A DNA stretch of 64,000 nt from assembly GCF_014203715.1 (NCBI RefSeq), contig NZ_JACHJP010000002.1:186001-250000 (forward strand). The letters are read 5' to 3'. The stretch is from Streptosporangium saharense. Its GTDB lineage: Bacteria; Actinomycetota; Actinomycetes; Streptosporangiales; Streptosporangiaceae. Below, in pieces: positions 1-8,215 of this stretch (the stretch's first letter is position 1; every line of letters begins with the position of its first letter). The notes under the pieces were generated by a model, which saw only the letters and a program-made list of their open reading frames with translations, was not told the origin of the DNA and made no database searches. Made by a program: the position numbers and the translations under genes.

Positions 1-1365
1 GCGAGCCTCGGCGGCCTGACCGCCTGGACGCTCGGCTCCTCCGGGGCGTTGATCGGCGCCCTGGTCAGCGTCCTGCTGGTGATCAGGCACACCAGGGCCG
101 AGGAGGAGACCGGCAGGCGCGAACTGCTGGCCTCGGGCGTCGTCGGCCGCCACGCCCCGCTGGCCGCCGCGCTCACGGTCGTGCTGGCCGCCAACCTGCT
201 GCTCGGCCTGCTGTCGGTCCCCGGCCTGGTCGGCCAGGGCCTGCCCGTCGGCTCCTCGGTGCTGTTCGGCCTGTCCACCGCCTCGGCGGGCTGGGCGTTC
301 GCGGCGGTCGCCGCTCTCACCGCACAGCTGACCGCAGCGTCGGGTACGGCACGCGGCCTCGCGGTCGCCGTGGGAGGCCTGCTGTTCGCGGTGCGTTCGG
401 TGGCCGACTCCGAGGGCGTCGCCTGGCTCGCGTGGCTGTCGCCGTTCGGCTGGGCCAGGCTGACCAGGCCCTACGCGGGCGACCGGTGGTGGGTGCTGGC
501 GGTGGTCGTGGTGGCCGTCGCCGTGCTGACGGCCGTCGCGTTCGCGCTGTCCACCCGGCGTGACGTGGCCGGTGGCCTGCTACCCGCCCGGCGTGGACCC
601 GCCACGGGCACGATCCGGGGCGCGTACGGCCTGGCCTGGCGGCTGCACCGGAGCGCGCTCGTGGGCTCCGGGATCGGGTTCTGCCTGCTGGGCGCGTTGG
701 TCGGCGTGGCGGCGCACGGGATGGACGCCCAGGTGGACACGCCGCAGTTCCGGGAGCTCGTGGCGACGATCGGGGGTCCTGGGGCGAGCATCTCCGAGGT
801 GTTCTTCACGTTCGTGATGTACGTGCTCAGCCAGCTCGTCACCGCGGTCGCGCTGGTCAGCGCGCTGCGCGCCCGGAGCGAGGAGGCCGCGGGCAGGGCC
901 GAGCTGCTGCTGGCCGCCCCGGTCGGCAGGGTGCGCTGGGCGCTGAGCCACCTGGTGTTCGCCCTGGCGGGCCCGGCGCTGCTGCTGGCCGTGATGGGGG
1001 CGGCGGCGGGGCTCGCCTACGACGGCGGCGCGCTCCGTGTCGCCGGGGCCACGCTGGCCTACCTTCCCGCGGTCTGGACCATGGTCGGGTTCGCGACGCT
1101 GCTCGTCGGCGTGCTTCCCCGGCAGGCGGCGGCGGTGAGCTGGAGCGTGTTCGGCCTGATCATGCTCGTTGACCTGCTGGCGGAGTTCAAACTGGTCGAC
1201 GGTAGCGTCCGGGACCTCTCACCGTTCGTGCACGTGCCGGCGACCCTGCTTGAGGGCGCCTCCGCCGCGGTCGTGCCGCTGCTCGGGCTGACCGCGGTCG
1301 CGGGGGTCCTGGCCGCCGGGGGAGTGGCGCTCCTGCGCCGACGCGACCTGGTTCCCTCCGGCTGA
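1..1365 (+). CDS. ABC-2 type exporter permease (5' end outside window)
   Basis: Membrane subunit of an ABC exporter resembling actinomycete 'polyketide antibiotic exporter' permeases of about 530 residues, so roughly 450 residues are present here. The frame is open from base 1 (A-S-L-G-G-L-T-A-W...), so the TTG at 49 is not the true start. Several hydrophobic segments are visible: one near residues 60-90, one after the soluble R-T-R-P-Y-A-G-D stretch, and a second block with V-L-S-Q-L-V-T-A-V-A-L-V and L-L-A-V-M-G-A-A-A-G-L. The two halves repeat an R-x-E-E-x-x-G-R-x-E-L-L motif (around residues 30 and 290), typical of this internally duplicated family. The ATPase partner should lie upstream, outside the window. 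The substrate cannot be told. Confidence 0.85.
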   Translation, partial: ASLGGLTAWTLGSSGALIGALVSVLLVIRHTRAEEETGRRELLASGVVGRHAPLAAALTVVLAANLLLGLLSVPGLVGQGLPVGSSVLFGLSTASAGWAFAAVAALTAQLTAASGTARGLAVAVGGLLFAVRSVADSEGVAWLAWLSPFGWARLTRPYAGDRWWVLAVVVVAVAVLTAVAFALSTRRDVAGGLLPARRGPATGTIRGAYGLAWRLHRSALVGSGIGFCLLGALVGVAAHGMDAQVDTPQFRELVATIGGPGASISEVFFTFVMYVLSQLVTAVALVSALRARSEEAAGRAELLLAAPVGRVRWALSHLVFALAGPALLLAVMGAAAGLAYDGGALRVAGATLAYLPAVWTMVGFATLLVGVLPRQAAAVSWSVFGLIMLVDLLAEFKLVDGSVRDLSPFVHVPATLLEGASAAVVPLLGLTAVAGVLAAGGVALLRRRDLVPSG

Positions 1366-1398
1366 CCAGTACTTTTACTGATATCGGGATAATGGAGT

Positions 1399-1944
1399 GT
1401 GGAGTTCTTCTGTTACCACCGTGACCGGCCCGGTTCGACGGCGTTGCGCCACGAGCTACTTGAGGAGCACTGGTCCTACATGGACCGGTACGCCACGGAG
1501 ATGATCGCCCGTGGCCCGACCTTCGACGGCGACACCCCGACCGGCAGCGTGCACATCCTCGACCTGCCCGATCCCGCCGCCGCCCGTGCGTTCGTCTTCG
1601 ACGAGCCCGGCTACCAGGCCGGGGCCTACCGGGACATCCTGCTGCGCCGGTGGCGCGACCTGCTGGGGCGCACCATGTGGGACTTCCCCGGCGGCCGGAC
1701 CGGCGGCGACCGTTACCTGGTGCTCGGCCTCGGCTCGGGGGAACCCGCCGACCTCACGGTCCCCACCGGCCGGGACGAGCTGGTCGCCTACGGCCCGCTG
1801 CTGTCCGATGACGGTGACACCTGGCTCGGTACGGCGGCGCTGCTCCGAGCCCCGGACACCGAAACGGCCCGCGCCGTACTGACCCAGGACAGCTACGCCA
1901 CCATCGAAGTACACAACTGGCAGTTCGGCGGCCGCCCCACCTGA
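1399..1944 (+). CDS. YCII-domain protein
   Basis: A 181-residue cytoplasmic protein made of two dimeric alpha-beta barrel-like YCII units. The N-terminal unit carries the family pattern L-L-E-E-H-W-S-Y-M-D, then G-P-T-F-D-G-D and an A-A-A-R-A-F-V-F-D-E-P-Y stretch. The C-terminal half repeats it in weaker form (G-P-L-L-S-D-D-G-D-T-W-L-G, then A-R-A-V-L). The start is GTG at 1399, giving M-E-F-F-C-Y. The Shine-Dalgarno is poor, so an alternative start remains possible. It lies 33 bases after the ABC permease, so it may be co-transcribed. YciI-type proteins are often small accessory enzymes of unclear reaction; no specific function can be assigned. Confidence 0.8.
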   Translation: MEFFCYHRDRPGSTALRHELLEEHWSYMDRYATEMIARGPTFDGDTPTGSVHILDLPDPAAARAFVFDEPGYQAGAYRDILLRRWRDLLGRTMWDFPGGRTGGDRYLVLGLGSGEPADLTVPTGRDELVAYGPLLSDDGDTWLGTAALLRAPDTETARAVLTQDSYATIEVHNWQFGGRPT

Positions 1945-1963
1945 CCGGCCTGGGCCTCGGGGA

Positions 1964-2776
1964 TCAAAGGTGTGCGGTCGCCGTGAAGCTCAGCAGCAGT
2001 TCGCTGATCGTCTCGGGTGCTTCCAGCATGGGGAGGTGCCCGACGCCGGGGAGCAGTTCGACCCGCGCGTTCGGCACCGCGTCGTACCGGTGCGCCGACG
2101 ACGGCTCCCAGCGGGGGTCGGCGGCACCGAAGATCGCCAGCACGGGAACCTTGAGGTCGGTGAGCCGCTCGGGCACACTCCGTTCGGCGATGTACGCGGT
2201 GTTCCGGCGCAGCATCGTCCTCATCACGCGATAGGTGATGCTCCGTACGTCGGCGACCACATCGTCCGGGATGTTCACCGGGCGAGCTGCCGTCGCGCTG
2301 ACCCCCTTGCGGATCATCGCGTCCGAACGCCTCGACCACAGGAGCGGGCCCAACGGCGGGGCCAACAGGGCCCGAAGGATGAGCGGCTGCCGAAGGAGCG
2401 CGTCCGGACTCGGTCCGCTACTGATCAGTGCGAGCGAGTCCACGAGATCCGGACGTCGTTCGGCAAGCGCGGTGGCGACGTAGCCGCCGCTGGAGTGCCC
2501 GGCCACGGCGACATGACGAAGGCCGAGGTCGTCCAGCAGCGCCGCCACCCGGTCCGCCTGCGCGGGCACGTCGTACGGCGGGGCGGGCGGGGACTGGCCG
2601 CAACCCGGGAGATCGACCCGGATGACGTGATGGTGGCCGGCCAGTGCCGGGACCACCGGGCTCCAGAAGCCGCCGGAGGCCCCCGACCCGTGGATGAGCA
2701 GCAACGGCGGTGCCTGCCGTGGACCGTCATGGACCACGTGCATCCCCTGCGAGCGCTCAATGTCGTACTCACTCAT
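1964..2776 (-). CDS. alpha/beta-fold hydrolase
   Basis: A 270-residue alpha/beta hydrolase. It shows the oxyanion motif L-L-L-I-H-G-S-G-A-S-G-G-F-W, the nucleophile elbow G-H-S-S-G-G (Ser near residue 97), an acid region L-A-I-F-G-A-A-D-P-R, and the catalytic histidine in G-V-G-H-L-P-M-L-E-A-P. The ATG at 2776 (M-S-E-Y-D-I-E-R) is chosen because the frame upstream is low-complexity readthrough. The first bases overlap the 3' end of the upstream HAD gene by 8 bases. A 16-base motif shared with the ABC transporter operon lies exactly 35 bases before this ATG, suggesting its own promoter and co-regulation with transport. The substrate is unknown; an ester or amide of a small molecule is the usual type. 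Confidence 0.85.
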   Translation of the reverse strand: MSEYDIERSQGMHVVHDGPRQAPPLLLIHGSGASGGFWSPVVPALAGHHHVIRVDLPGCGQSPPAPPYDVPAQADRVAALLDDLGLRHVAVAGHSSGGYVATALAERRPDLVDSLALISSGPSPDALLRQPLILRALLAPPLGPLLWSRRSDAMIRKGVSATAARPVNIPDDVVADVRSITYRVMRTMLRRNTAYIAERSVPERLTDLKVPVLAIFGAADPRWEPSSAHRYDAVPNARVELLPGVGHLPMLEAPETISELLLSFTATAHL

Positions 2777-3485
2777 GCGGAGAGTCTGCACGGACGGTCG
2801 ACCGCCGGTCTTGGACAAATGTTCCCGTGGGGTCGCGACGCCCCGCGAGCAGTCCCGGGAGGTCGCGCATGTCGTCGAAGACCGTTGTGTTCGGTCCTTC
2901 GAGCCACCGCGCGGGGGTGAGTCCGCCGGTGTATCCAAGGGCGCGCATACCGGCCGCGCGGGCCGCCTGGACGCCGTATTTGCTGTCCTCGACGACGACG
3001 CAGGCCGAAGGGTGGACACCCATCCGCCTGGCGGCGTGCAGGAACAGATCGGGGGCAGGTTTGCCGTGGGCGACCTCACTGGCGCTGAAGATACGGCCTT
3101 CGAAGTACCGGTGGATCCCGGTGCGGCCCAGGGTGCGGCGCATCGTGTCGTGACTGCCACCGGAGGCGACGCAGCTGGGAAGCGTGAGGGCGTCGAGGAC
3201 ATCGAGGATGCCGTCGACCGGGGTGAGTTCGGCATCGACGGCCACGCGGTGGAGATGATCGAATCTCTCCAGCCAGAGCGCGGCCCGGCCCGGACCCAGG
3301 CGGGCGGCGATCCGCTCTCCGTTGGAGACGATCGAGCGGCCGATGAACCCCTCGATCACCTCGGCCTCGGTCAGCGGCCACCCCAGCTCGGCGCCCACGG
3401 CGACATGGAGGCGTACGGCCATGCGTTCGCTGTCGATGAGCACGCCGTCGCAGTCGAAGATGACGAGTTCGATCGGATCGATCAC
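2769..3485 (-). CDS. HAD-superfamily hydrolase (beta-phosphoglucomutase-like)
   Basis: A 238-residue HAD phosphatase of subfamily IA. Motif I is F-D-C-D-G-V-L-I-D-S-E near residue 10 with the nucleophilic Asp. Motif II is C-V-A-S-G-G-S. Motif III has the K-P-A-P-D-L-F lysine, and motif IV is V-V-V-E-D-S-K-Y-G-V. A helical cap lies between motifs I and II. This matches beta-phosphoglucomutase/phosphatase relatives of 215-235 residues. The last 20 or so residues go beyond the usual end and overlap the promoter-like motif of the next gene. It lies just downstream of the ABC pair on the same strand (32-base gap), so it may share their transcript. The substrate is unknown. Confidence 0.85.
   Translation of the reverse strand: MIDPIELVIFDCDGVLIDSERMAVRLHVAVGAELGWPLTEAEVIEGFIGRSIVSNGERIAARLGPGRAALWLERFDHLHRVAVDAELTPVDGILDVLDALTLPSCVASGGSHDTMRRTLGRTGIHRYFEGRIFSASEVAHGKPAPDLFLHAARRMGVHPSACVVVEDSKYGVQAARAAGMRALGYTGGLTPARWLEGPNTTVFDDMRDLPGLLAGRRDPTGTFVQDRRSTVRADSPHE
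2811..2826. promoter_or_regulatory. Shared regulatory motif, copy 1 (upstream of alpha/beta hydrolase)
   Basis: The 16-base sequence TTGGACAAATGTTCCC lies 35 bases before the hydrolase ATG at 2776, preceded by GCCGGT two bases away. The same 16 bases, with the same flank and the same 35-base spacing, precede the ABC operon at 7085. Two exact copies at identical distance imply a common binding site, most simply for the AraC regulator at 7127. This copy also lies inside the 3' end of the HAD gene. Confidence 0.6.
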
Positions 3486-3517
3486 CCGGACAGCGTAGGG
3501 AGGAGCGGCCGCCCGTG

Positions 3518-5239
3518 TCAGCCGCGTCCCTGGGCGGAGGGAGCCATGGAGATGTTCCAGAAGTCGGCGTAGCGGCCGCCGTGGTCGAGCAGTTCGTCGT
3601 GGCCGCCCTCCTCCACGATCCGGCCGCCGTCCAGGAAGACGACCCGGTCGGCGCGTTGGACGGTGCGCATGCGGTGGGCCACCATCACGACAGTCCGGCC
3701 GGCCATCAGGCGTTCGATGCCCTCGTGGACGGCCACCTCGTTGACCGGGTCCAGTGCCGAGGTCACCTCGTCCAGCAGCACGATGGGCGCGTCCTTCAGC
3801 AGCGCCCGCGCGATCGAGACCCGCTGGCGCTCACCACCGGACAGCAGCGTGCCTCCCTCGCCGACGTTGGTCGCCCAGCCGCCGGGCAGGCGCTCGATCA
3901 CCTCGTCCAGCCGGGCCGCGGTCGCCGCGGCCCGTACCTCGACCTCGTCGGCGTCGGGACGACCCAGCCGTACGTTGTCCTCGATCGTGCCGTCGAAGAG
4001 ATAGACGTCCTGGAACACGATGGCGATCCGCGCCGTCAACTCCTCGGTGCTGATCGCGCGCACGTCCACGCCTCCCACGCGCACCGCGCCGGAGTCCACG
4101 TCGTAGAAGCGCGCCAGCAGTTGCAGCAGCGTGCTCTTGCCCGTGCCGGACGGCCCGACGACCGCCAGCCGCTGCCCCTCGGGGACGGTGAGCGACACCT
4201 TGTCGAGCACCGTGCGCTCGCCGTACCGGAAAGTGACGGCGTCGAACTCCAGGCCGTGGTGCGCCGGTTGGATCGGCTCAGGGGGTTCGGGCAGCGGCTC
4301 GGTGCGCAGCACCGTCTCCAGCCTGGCCAGCTCGGAACGCGCGCCACGGAGTTTGCCGCCGATGTCCGACAGCGACAGCAGCGGGTCGGCGCAGCGGGCG
4401 GCCAGCACCAGGATCGCCAGGATCTCCGCCGCGCCGATGCTCCCGCCGAGCGCGAGGTAGGCGCCCAGGGTCAGCAACACGGTGAACATCGCCTGCACCA
4501 CGAGCGTCAGACCGATCATGCCTGGCAAAACCGACAATACGGTACGGCGGGACGCGCGTTGGGCCTCCCGCAGCGAGTCGTCGAGCAGCCGGAAGCGTTC
4601 GCCGGTCCGGCCACCGGCCCGCAGCACCGGCTGTGCCTGGAGGTATTCGATGACGCGCCCGGTGGCCTCGGTGTCACGTTCGTGGCGCTCCGCGTCGGCG
4701 ACGGCCGTCGCGCGTGCCGTCCAGCCCTGGATCACCGCCACGAGGGGTACGGCGAGCGACGCGGCCAGCCCTATCCGCCAGTTGAAGGCGGCCATCACGG
4801 CCACGATGGTCAGGGGCGTGACCAGGGCGGAGATGAACGGCGCCAGCAGATGGGCGGCCACGCCCATGGCTTGCAGGAGGCCACGGCTGGCCAGGATGGA
4901 CACCTCGCCGATGCGACCGGCGTTGTACCAGCCAAGGGGGAGGCGTGCCAGGTGCTCGCCGAGCCGGTGGTACATGCCGCGCAACATGGTGGTTCCGACC
5001 CGCATGCCGGACAGGTCGCTGATGTAGCGCAGCACGGCGTAGAGGGCGACCACGGCCCCGAACGCGGCCAGCCAGGGCACGGCGTCCGCGGGTGTGCCGC
5101 CGAGCAGCGCCCGCAGCACCGGGACCAGCAGCGCGTAGGACAGACCTTCGACCACCGCGGTGATCGTCATCAGGATCACGGTGCGGCGCATCGCCCGGGC
5201 ATACTCGTCTCCGAGCACACGCAGCAGCATTCGGATCAT
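3518..5239 (-). CDS. ABC half-transporter, fused permease-ATPase (YbtQ/IrtB-like)
   Basis: A 573-residue type IV exporter-fold half-transporter. Six membrane segments fill roughly residues 15-300. The ATPase domain follows, with Walker A G-P-S-G-T-G-K-S-T, the Q-loop F-Q-D-V-Y-L-F-D, signature L-S-G-G-E-R-Q-R, Walker B I-V-L-L-D-E-V-T-S-A and the H-loop histidine in V-A-H-R-M. It overlaps the preceding half-transporter by 4 bases, so the two surely form a heterodimer. The pair plus a divergent AraC regulator copies the layout of YbtPQ/YbtA and of mycobacterial IrtAB, which import ferric siderophores despite an exporter fold. Function as siderophore import is inference from layout; drug export is the alternative. 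Confidence 0.88.
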   Translation of the reverse strand: MIRMLLRVLGDEYARAMRRTVILMTITAVVEGLSYALLVPVLRALLGGTPADAVPWLAAFGAVVALYAVLRYISDLSGMRVGTTMLRGMYHRLGEHLARLPLGWYNAGRIGEVSILASRGLLQAMGVAAHLLAPFISALVTPLTIVAVMAAFNWRIGLAASLAVPLVAVIQGWTARATAVADAERHERDTEATGRVIEYLQAQPVLRAGGRTGERFRLLDDSLREAQRASRRTVLSVLPGMIGLTLVVQAMFTVLLTLGAYLALGGSIGAAEILAILVLAARCADPLLSLSDIGGKLRGARSELARLETVLRTEPLPEPPEPIQPAHHGLEFDAVTFRYGERTVLDKVSLTVPEGQRLAVVGPSGTGKSTLLQLLARFYDVDSGAVRVGGVDVRAISTEELTARIAIVFQDVYLFDGTIEDNVRLGRPDADEVEVRAAATAARLDEVIERLPGGWATNVGEGGTLLSGGERQRVSIARALLKDAPIVLLDEVTSALDPVNEVAVHEGIERLMAGRTVVMVAHRMRTVQRADRVVFLDGGRIVEEGGHDELLDHGGRYADFWNISMAPSAQGRG

Positions 5240-7050
5240 CGGGGTTCGTCTCCTCGCGGTGCGCCACCGTGGGTCTCGGCGGATTGATGGGATCGCCAGA
5301 ACGCGGCGAACCTTCCGTCTCGTGTCAGCAGGTCGGCGGGCACGCCGCGTTCGACGATCGCTCCGTCCTCCAGCACCACGACGGTGTCGGCGTCGGCGAC
5401 CGTCTCCAGCCGGTGGGCGATGACCAGGATCGTACGATCACCCTGCAGCGCCGCCAACGCCCGCCGTACCGCCTGCTCGGTCTGTGGGTCGGCGAAGGAG
5501 GTCGCCTCGTCCAGCACCAGGACGGGCGCGTCGGCCAGCAGCGCGCGGGCGATCGAGATCCGCTGCGCCTCGCCTCCGGACAGCTTGGCCTCTTCACCGA
5601 GCACCGTGTCGTATCCGCGCGGCAACCGGAGGACACGATCGTGAATACCGGCCAGCCGGGCGACGCGGACCACGTCGTGGCGACCGGCCCGCGGCACCGC
5701 CAGCGCGATGTTGTCGGCGACCGAGGCGCGCAGCAGACGGACGTCCTGGAAGACGAAGGACACCTGCCGATACAGCTCCCGGTTGTCGATCTCGCGCAGG
5801 TCGACGCCGCCCAGGAGAACCGAGCCGTGGGTGGGGTCGAAGAAGCGCGGCAGGAGTTGCGCCAGCGTGGACTTGCCGCTTCCCGACGGGCCGACGACGG
5901 CGGTGACCGTCCCCGGCTCCAGCACCAGGTCGATGCCGCGCAGTACCTCGTGGCCGGTGTCGTAGGCGAAACGGACCCCGCGCAGTTCCACCCGGTGCCC
6001 CCGTGGCGGACGCGGGTGGGTGGGCTCGGGCAGGGGCCGGACCGCGAGCACGTCCTTGATCCGGTTGACGGCGCGGCCCGCGCTCTGTAGATCGTCGAAG
6101 CCGTGCCCGAGCGCCGCCACCGGAGCGGTCAGCCCCAGCCCGAGCAGCGGGAACGGCAGCAGGTCCGCCGGGGCCAGGCCGCCGGAGATGATCAGCGCCG
6201 TGCCGCCGACCAGCACGACGAGCAGCACGAACGGCGGCGACAGCGCCAGCTGCATCCCGGCGGCGATCACGGACATGCCACGCACCCAGCGGGAGAAGAC
6301 GCTGACGAAGTCGTCGGCGGCCGTCAGGAACGTGCGGTGGGCACGCTCGCCTCCGCCGAACGCCTTGACCACCGAGATGCCCTGCACGAACTCGACGACG
6401 GAACTGGCGATCCGTCCCATGGCCGCGTCGTAGGCCTCCTGCTCGCGCGTCCTGGCGGGCAGCATCAGCAGCGGGACCAGCGCCATCGCCAGCACCACCG
6501 GGATCAGTGTGATCAGTGTGAGCCGCCAGTCGACGGTGAACAGGTAGATCAGCGACACCAGCGGAACCACGAACGCGGCGACGAGTTCACCGGGCGCGTG
6601 GGCGATGAACGGGTGCACGGCGCTCACGTCCTCGCCCACCACCTTGGCCAGCTCGCCGGTGCGGCGCCGGGAGAACCAGCCGATCGGGACGCGTCCCAGC
6701 GACGCGGCCAGCTGTCGGCGGAACGTCAGTTGCACCCGGCCGTCGAGGACATGCCCGATTCCCGACGACGCGGCGGTGAACAGCAGCCGGACGAGCAGGC
6801 CTGCCGCGCCCGCGATCACCACGGTCCAGACGTGATCGTGGTCGACGGGGCCGGGCGCCAGCAGGGCACGGCCCAGTTCGACGACCGCCAGCAGCGGGGC
6901 CAGGCCCGCGAGCGCGCCGACGACCTGCAGGAGCACCACGGCCGTAAAACCCCGCAGATGAGGGCGTAGCAGCCGTGTCATGGAACGCTCGGCCAGCCGG
7001 GTGAGGTCGGTGGTCGTCGTTCTCCGGTCCTCGTCGATCGGAATGGTCAT
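5236..7050 (-). CDS. ABC half-transporter, fused permease-ATPase (YbtP/IrtA-like)
   Basis: A 604-residue partner of the downstream half-transporter. The membrane domain is followed by an ATPase with Walker A G-P-S-G-S-G-K-S-T, F-Q-D-V-R-L-L, signature L-S-G-G-E-A-Q-R, Walker B V-L-V-L-D-E-A-T-S-F-A-D and I-A-H-R-L. The ATG at 7050 (M-T-I-P-I-D-E-D-R-R) is preferred to a TTG at 7092 that would lie inside the regulatory motif. The C-terminal half shows no siderophore-interacting domain, unlike IrtA of mycobacteria. First gene of an operon with the second half-transporter and perhaps the HAD hydrolase. The operator-like motif at 7085-7100 lies 35 bases upstream. Confidence 0.88.
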   Translation of the reverse strand: MTIPIDEDRRTTTTDLTRLAERSMTRLLRPHLRGFTAVVLLQVVGALAGLAPLLAVVELGRALLAPGPVDHDHVWTVVIAGAAGLLVRLLFTAASSGIGHVLDGRVQLTFRRQLAASLGRVPIGWFSRRRTGELAKVVGEDVSAVHPFIAHAPGELVAAFVVPLVSLIYLFTVDWRLTLITLIPVVLAMALVPLLMLPARTREQEAYDAAMGRIASSVVEFVQGISVVKAFGGGERAHRTFLTAADDFVSVFSRWVRGMSVIAAGMQLALSPPFVLLVVLVGGTALIISGGLAPADLLPFPLLGLGLTAPVAALGHGFDDLQSAGRAVNRIKDVLAVRPLPEPTHPRPPRGHRVELRGVRFAYDTGHEVLRGIDLVLEPGTVTAVVGPSGSGKSTLAQLLPRFFDPTHGSVLLGGVDLREIDNRELYRQVSFVFQDVRLLRASVADNIALAVPRAGRHDVVRVARLAGIHDRVLRLPRGYDTVLGEEAKLSGGEAQRISIARALLADAPVLVLDEATSFADPQTEQAVRRALAALQGDRTILVIAHRLETVADADTVVVLEDGAIVERGVPADLLTRDGRFAAFWRSHQSAETHGGAPRGDEPR

Positions 7051-7084
7051 GAGCCCACTGTCGCCGCCGGTGCGCGCCGGTGGA

Positions 7085-7100
7085 TTGGACAAATGTTCCC
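7085..7100. promoter_or_regulatory. Shared regulatory motif, copy 2 (between ABC operon and AraC gene)
   Basis: Second exact copy of TTGGACAAATGTTCCC, again following a GCCGGT, 35 bases from the ABC start codon at 7050 and 27 bases before the AraC start at 7127. Its place in the divergent intergenic region allows control of both directions. Confidence 0.6.
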
Positions 7101-7126
7101 CTCGCTCGGCCCCCTAGCATGGGAGT

Positions 7127-7987
7127 ATGCGGTCCAATGTGCGCAAACGTGACGATCGCGTCGCGTGGGACGTCGCGTCCTCGGTACGGCGCAGCCGGGT
7201 GCCCGGTGTCACCATGGCCGGATTCCGCGACGAGGGCATGGCTCCGGAGGGTCACCGGATGATCCCGCATCCGGCCGTGACGCTGGTTCTGGACCTGGGG
7301 GCCGGTCCGCCCGTCGTCGAGGACGCCACGGGACGGCGGCACCGGGGAAGTCTTGTCGCCGGGCTCGGGCTCGGCGGCGCGGTGTGGGTGCAGGGCCAGA
7401 CCGTCGAGTGTGTTCAGGTGCGGCTGTCTCCCGTGGTCGCCCGCGCGATTCTGGGTGTCGGCCCGGCCGAGCTGGACGGCCATGTGGTGACGCTGGACGA
7501 CCTGTGGGGCAGCCAGGCGTCACGGATCAGCGAGCGGCTGAGCGAGGTCTCCTCCTGGCAGGACCGCTTCGCGTTGGTCGAGGCGCTGTTCGCCCGTCGG
7601 AGTGAGGCGGGGTCGCCGGTCGAGCCTGAGGTGGCCTGGGCCTGGCGCCGCATCGTGGACAGCCGCGGCCTGGTCCAGGTGGAGCGGCTGGCGGCCGAGC
7701 TCGGATGGAGCCGCAAGCGCCTGTGGTCGCGCTTCCACACGCAGATCGGCCTGCCGCCCAAGCGCGCCGCGAAGCTGGTCCGCTTCGACCATGCCGTCCA
7801 CCGCCTGGCCTCGGGGCAGAACGCGGCCGGGGTCGCGGCGGACGGCGGCTATGCCGACCAGTCCCACCTGCATCGGGACATCATGGAGTTCGCCGGGGTG
7901 ACCCCCGTGACCGTGGCCCACGAGCCGTTTCTCGCGGTCGACGACGTCGCCTGGCCCGGCGCCGCCGATCGGGCGCACGTGGCGTAA
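7127..7987 (+). CDS. AraC-family transcriptional regulator
   Basis: A 286-residue regulator. The N-terminal part (to about residue 170) is a ligand-binding or dimerisation region without a clear cupin signature. The C-terminal 100 residues carry the two AraC helix-turn-helix motifs: V-E-R-L-A-A-E-L-G-W-S-R-K-R-L-W-S-R-F, then A-G-V-A-A-D-G-G-Y-A-D-Q-S-H-L-H-R-D-I-M-E-F-A-G-V-T-P. It is divergent from the two half-transporters and is the likely reader of the 16-base motif shared with the hydrolase promoter. By analogy with YbtA the inducer may be an imported metal chelate or the transporter's substrate. That is inference. Confidence 0.88.
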   Translation: MRSNVRKRDDRVAWDVASSVRRSRVPGVTMAGFRDEGMAPEGHRMIPHPAVTLVLDLGAGPPVVEDATGRRHRGSLVAGLGLGGAVWVQGQTVECVQVRLSPVVARAILGVGPAELDGHVVTLDDLWGSQASRISERLSEVSSWQDRFALVEALFARRSEAGSPVEPEVAWAWRRIVDSRGLVQVERLAAELGWSRKRLWSRFHTQIGLPPKRAAKLVRFDHAVHRLASGQNAAGVAADGGYADQSHLHRDIMEFAGVTPVTVAHEPFLAVDDVAWPGAADRAHVA

Positions 7988-8215
7988 CCGCCCCGCGCGA
8001 GGGCACGGCGGTGCGGCCGTCACACAACCATGACACGACGCGAACGAACCGGTGACGCGGCCGGCCGACAGTGGACGAGGTCCGGCCGTCCGCATCAGGG
8101 CGATGCCGTACGGCCCCGGCCCCACGGCGTCGCCCTCGTCAGGCAGGCGAGACGGACCCGCTGGGCCGGAACGTTATGACGAAGCGATCGTGACAAATCA
8201 TGGCAAGGAGAAAGT

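Noticed and set aside
3515-5287. A 590-codon rightward open frame opposite the ABC half-transporter
   Set aside because: The leftward frame has all ABC motifs; the rightward one is a compositional shadow.
7050-7092. A TTG start at 7092 for the YbtP-like gene
   Set aside because: It would put the start inside the 16-base regulatory motif. The ATG at 7050 keeps the same 35-base spacing seen at the hydrolase gene.
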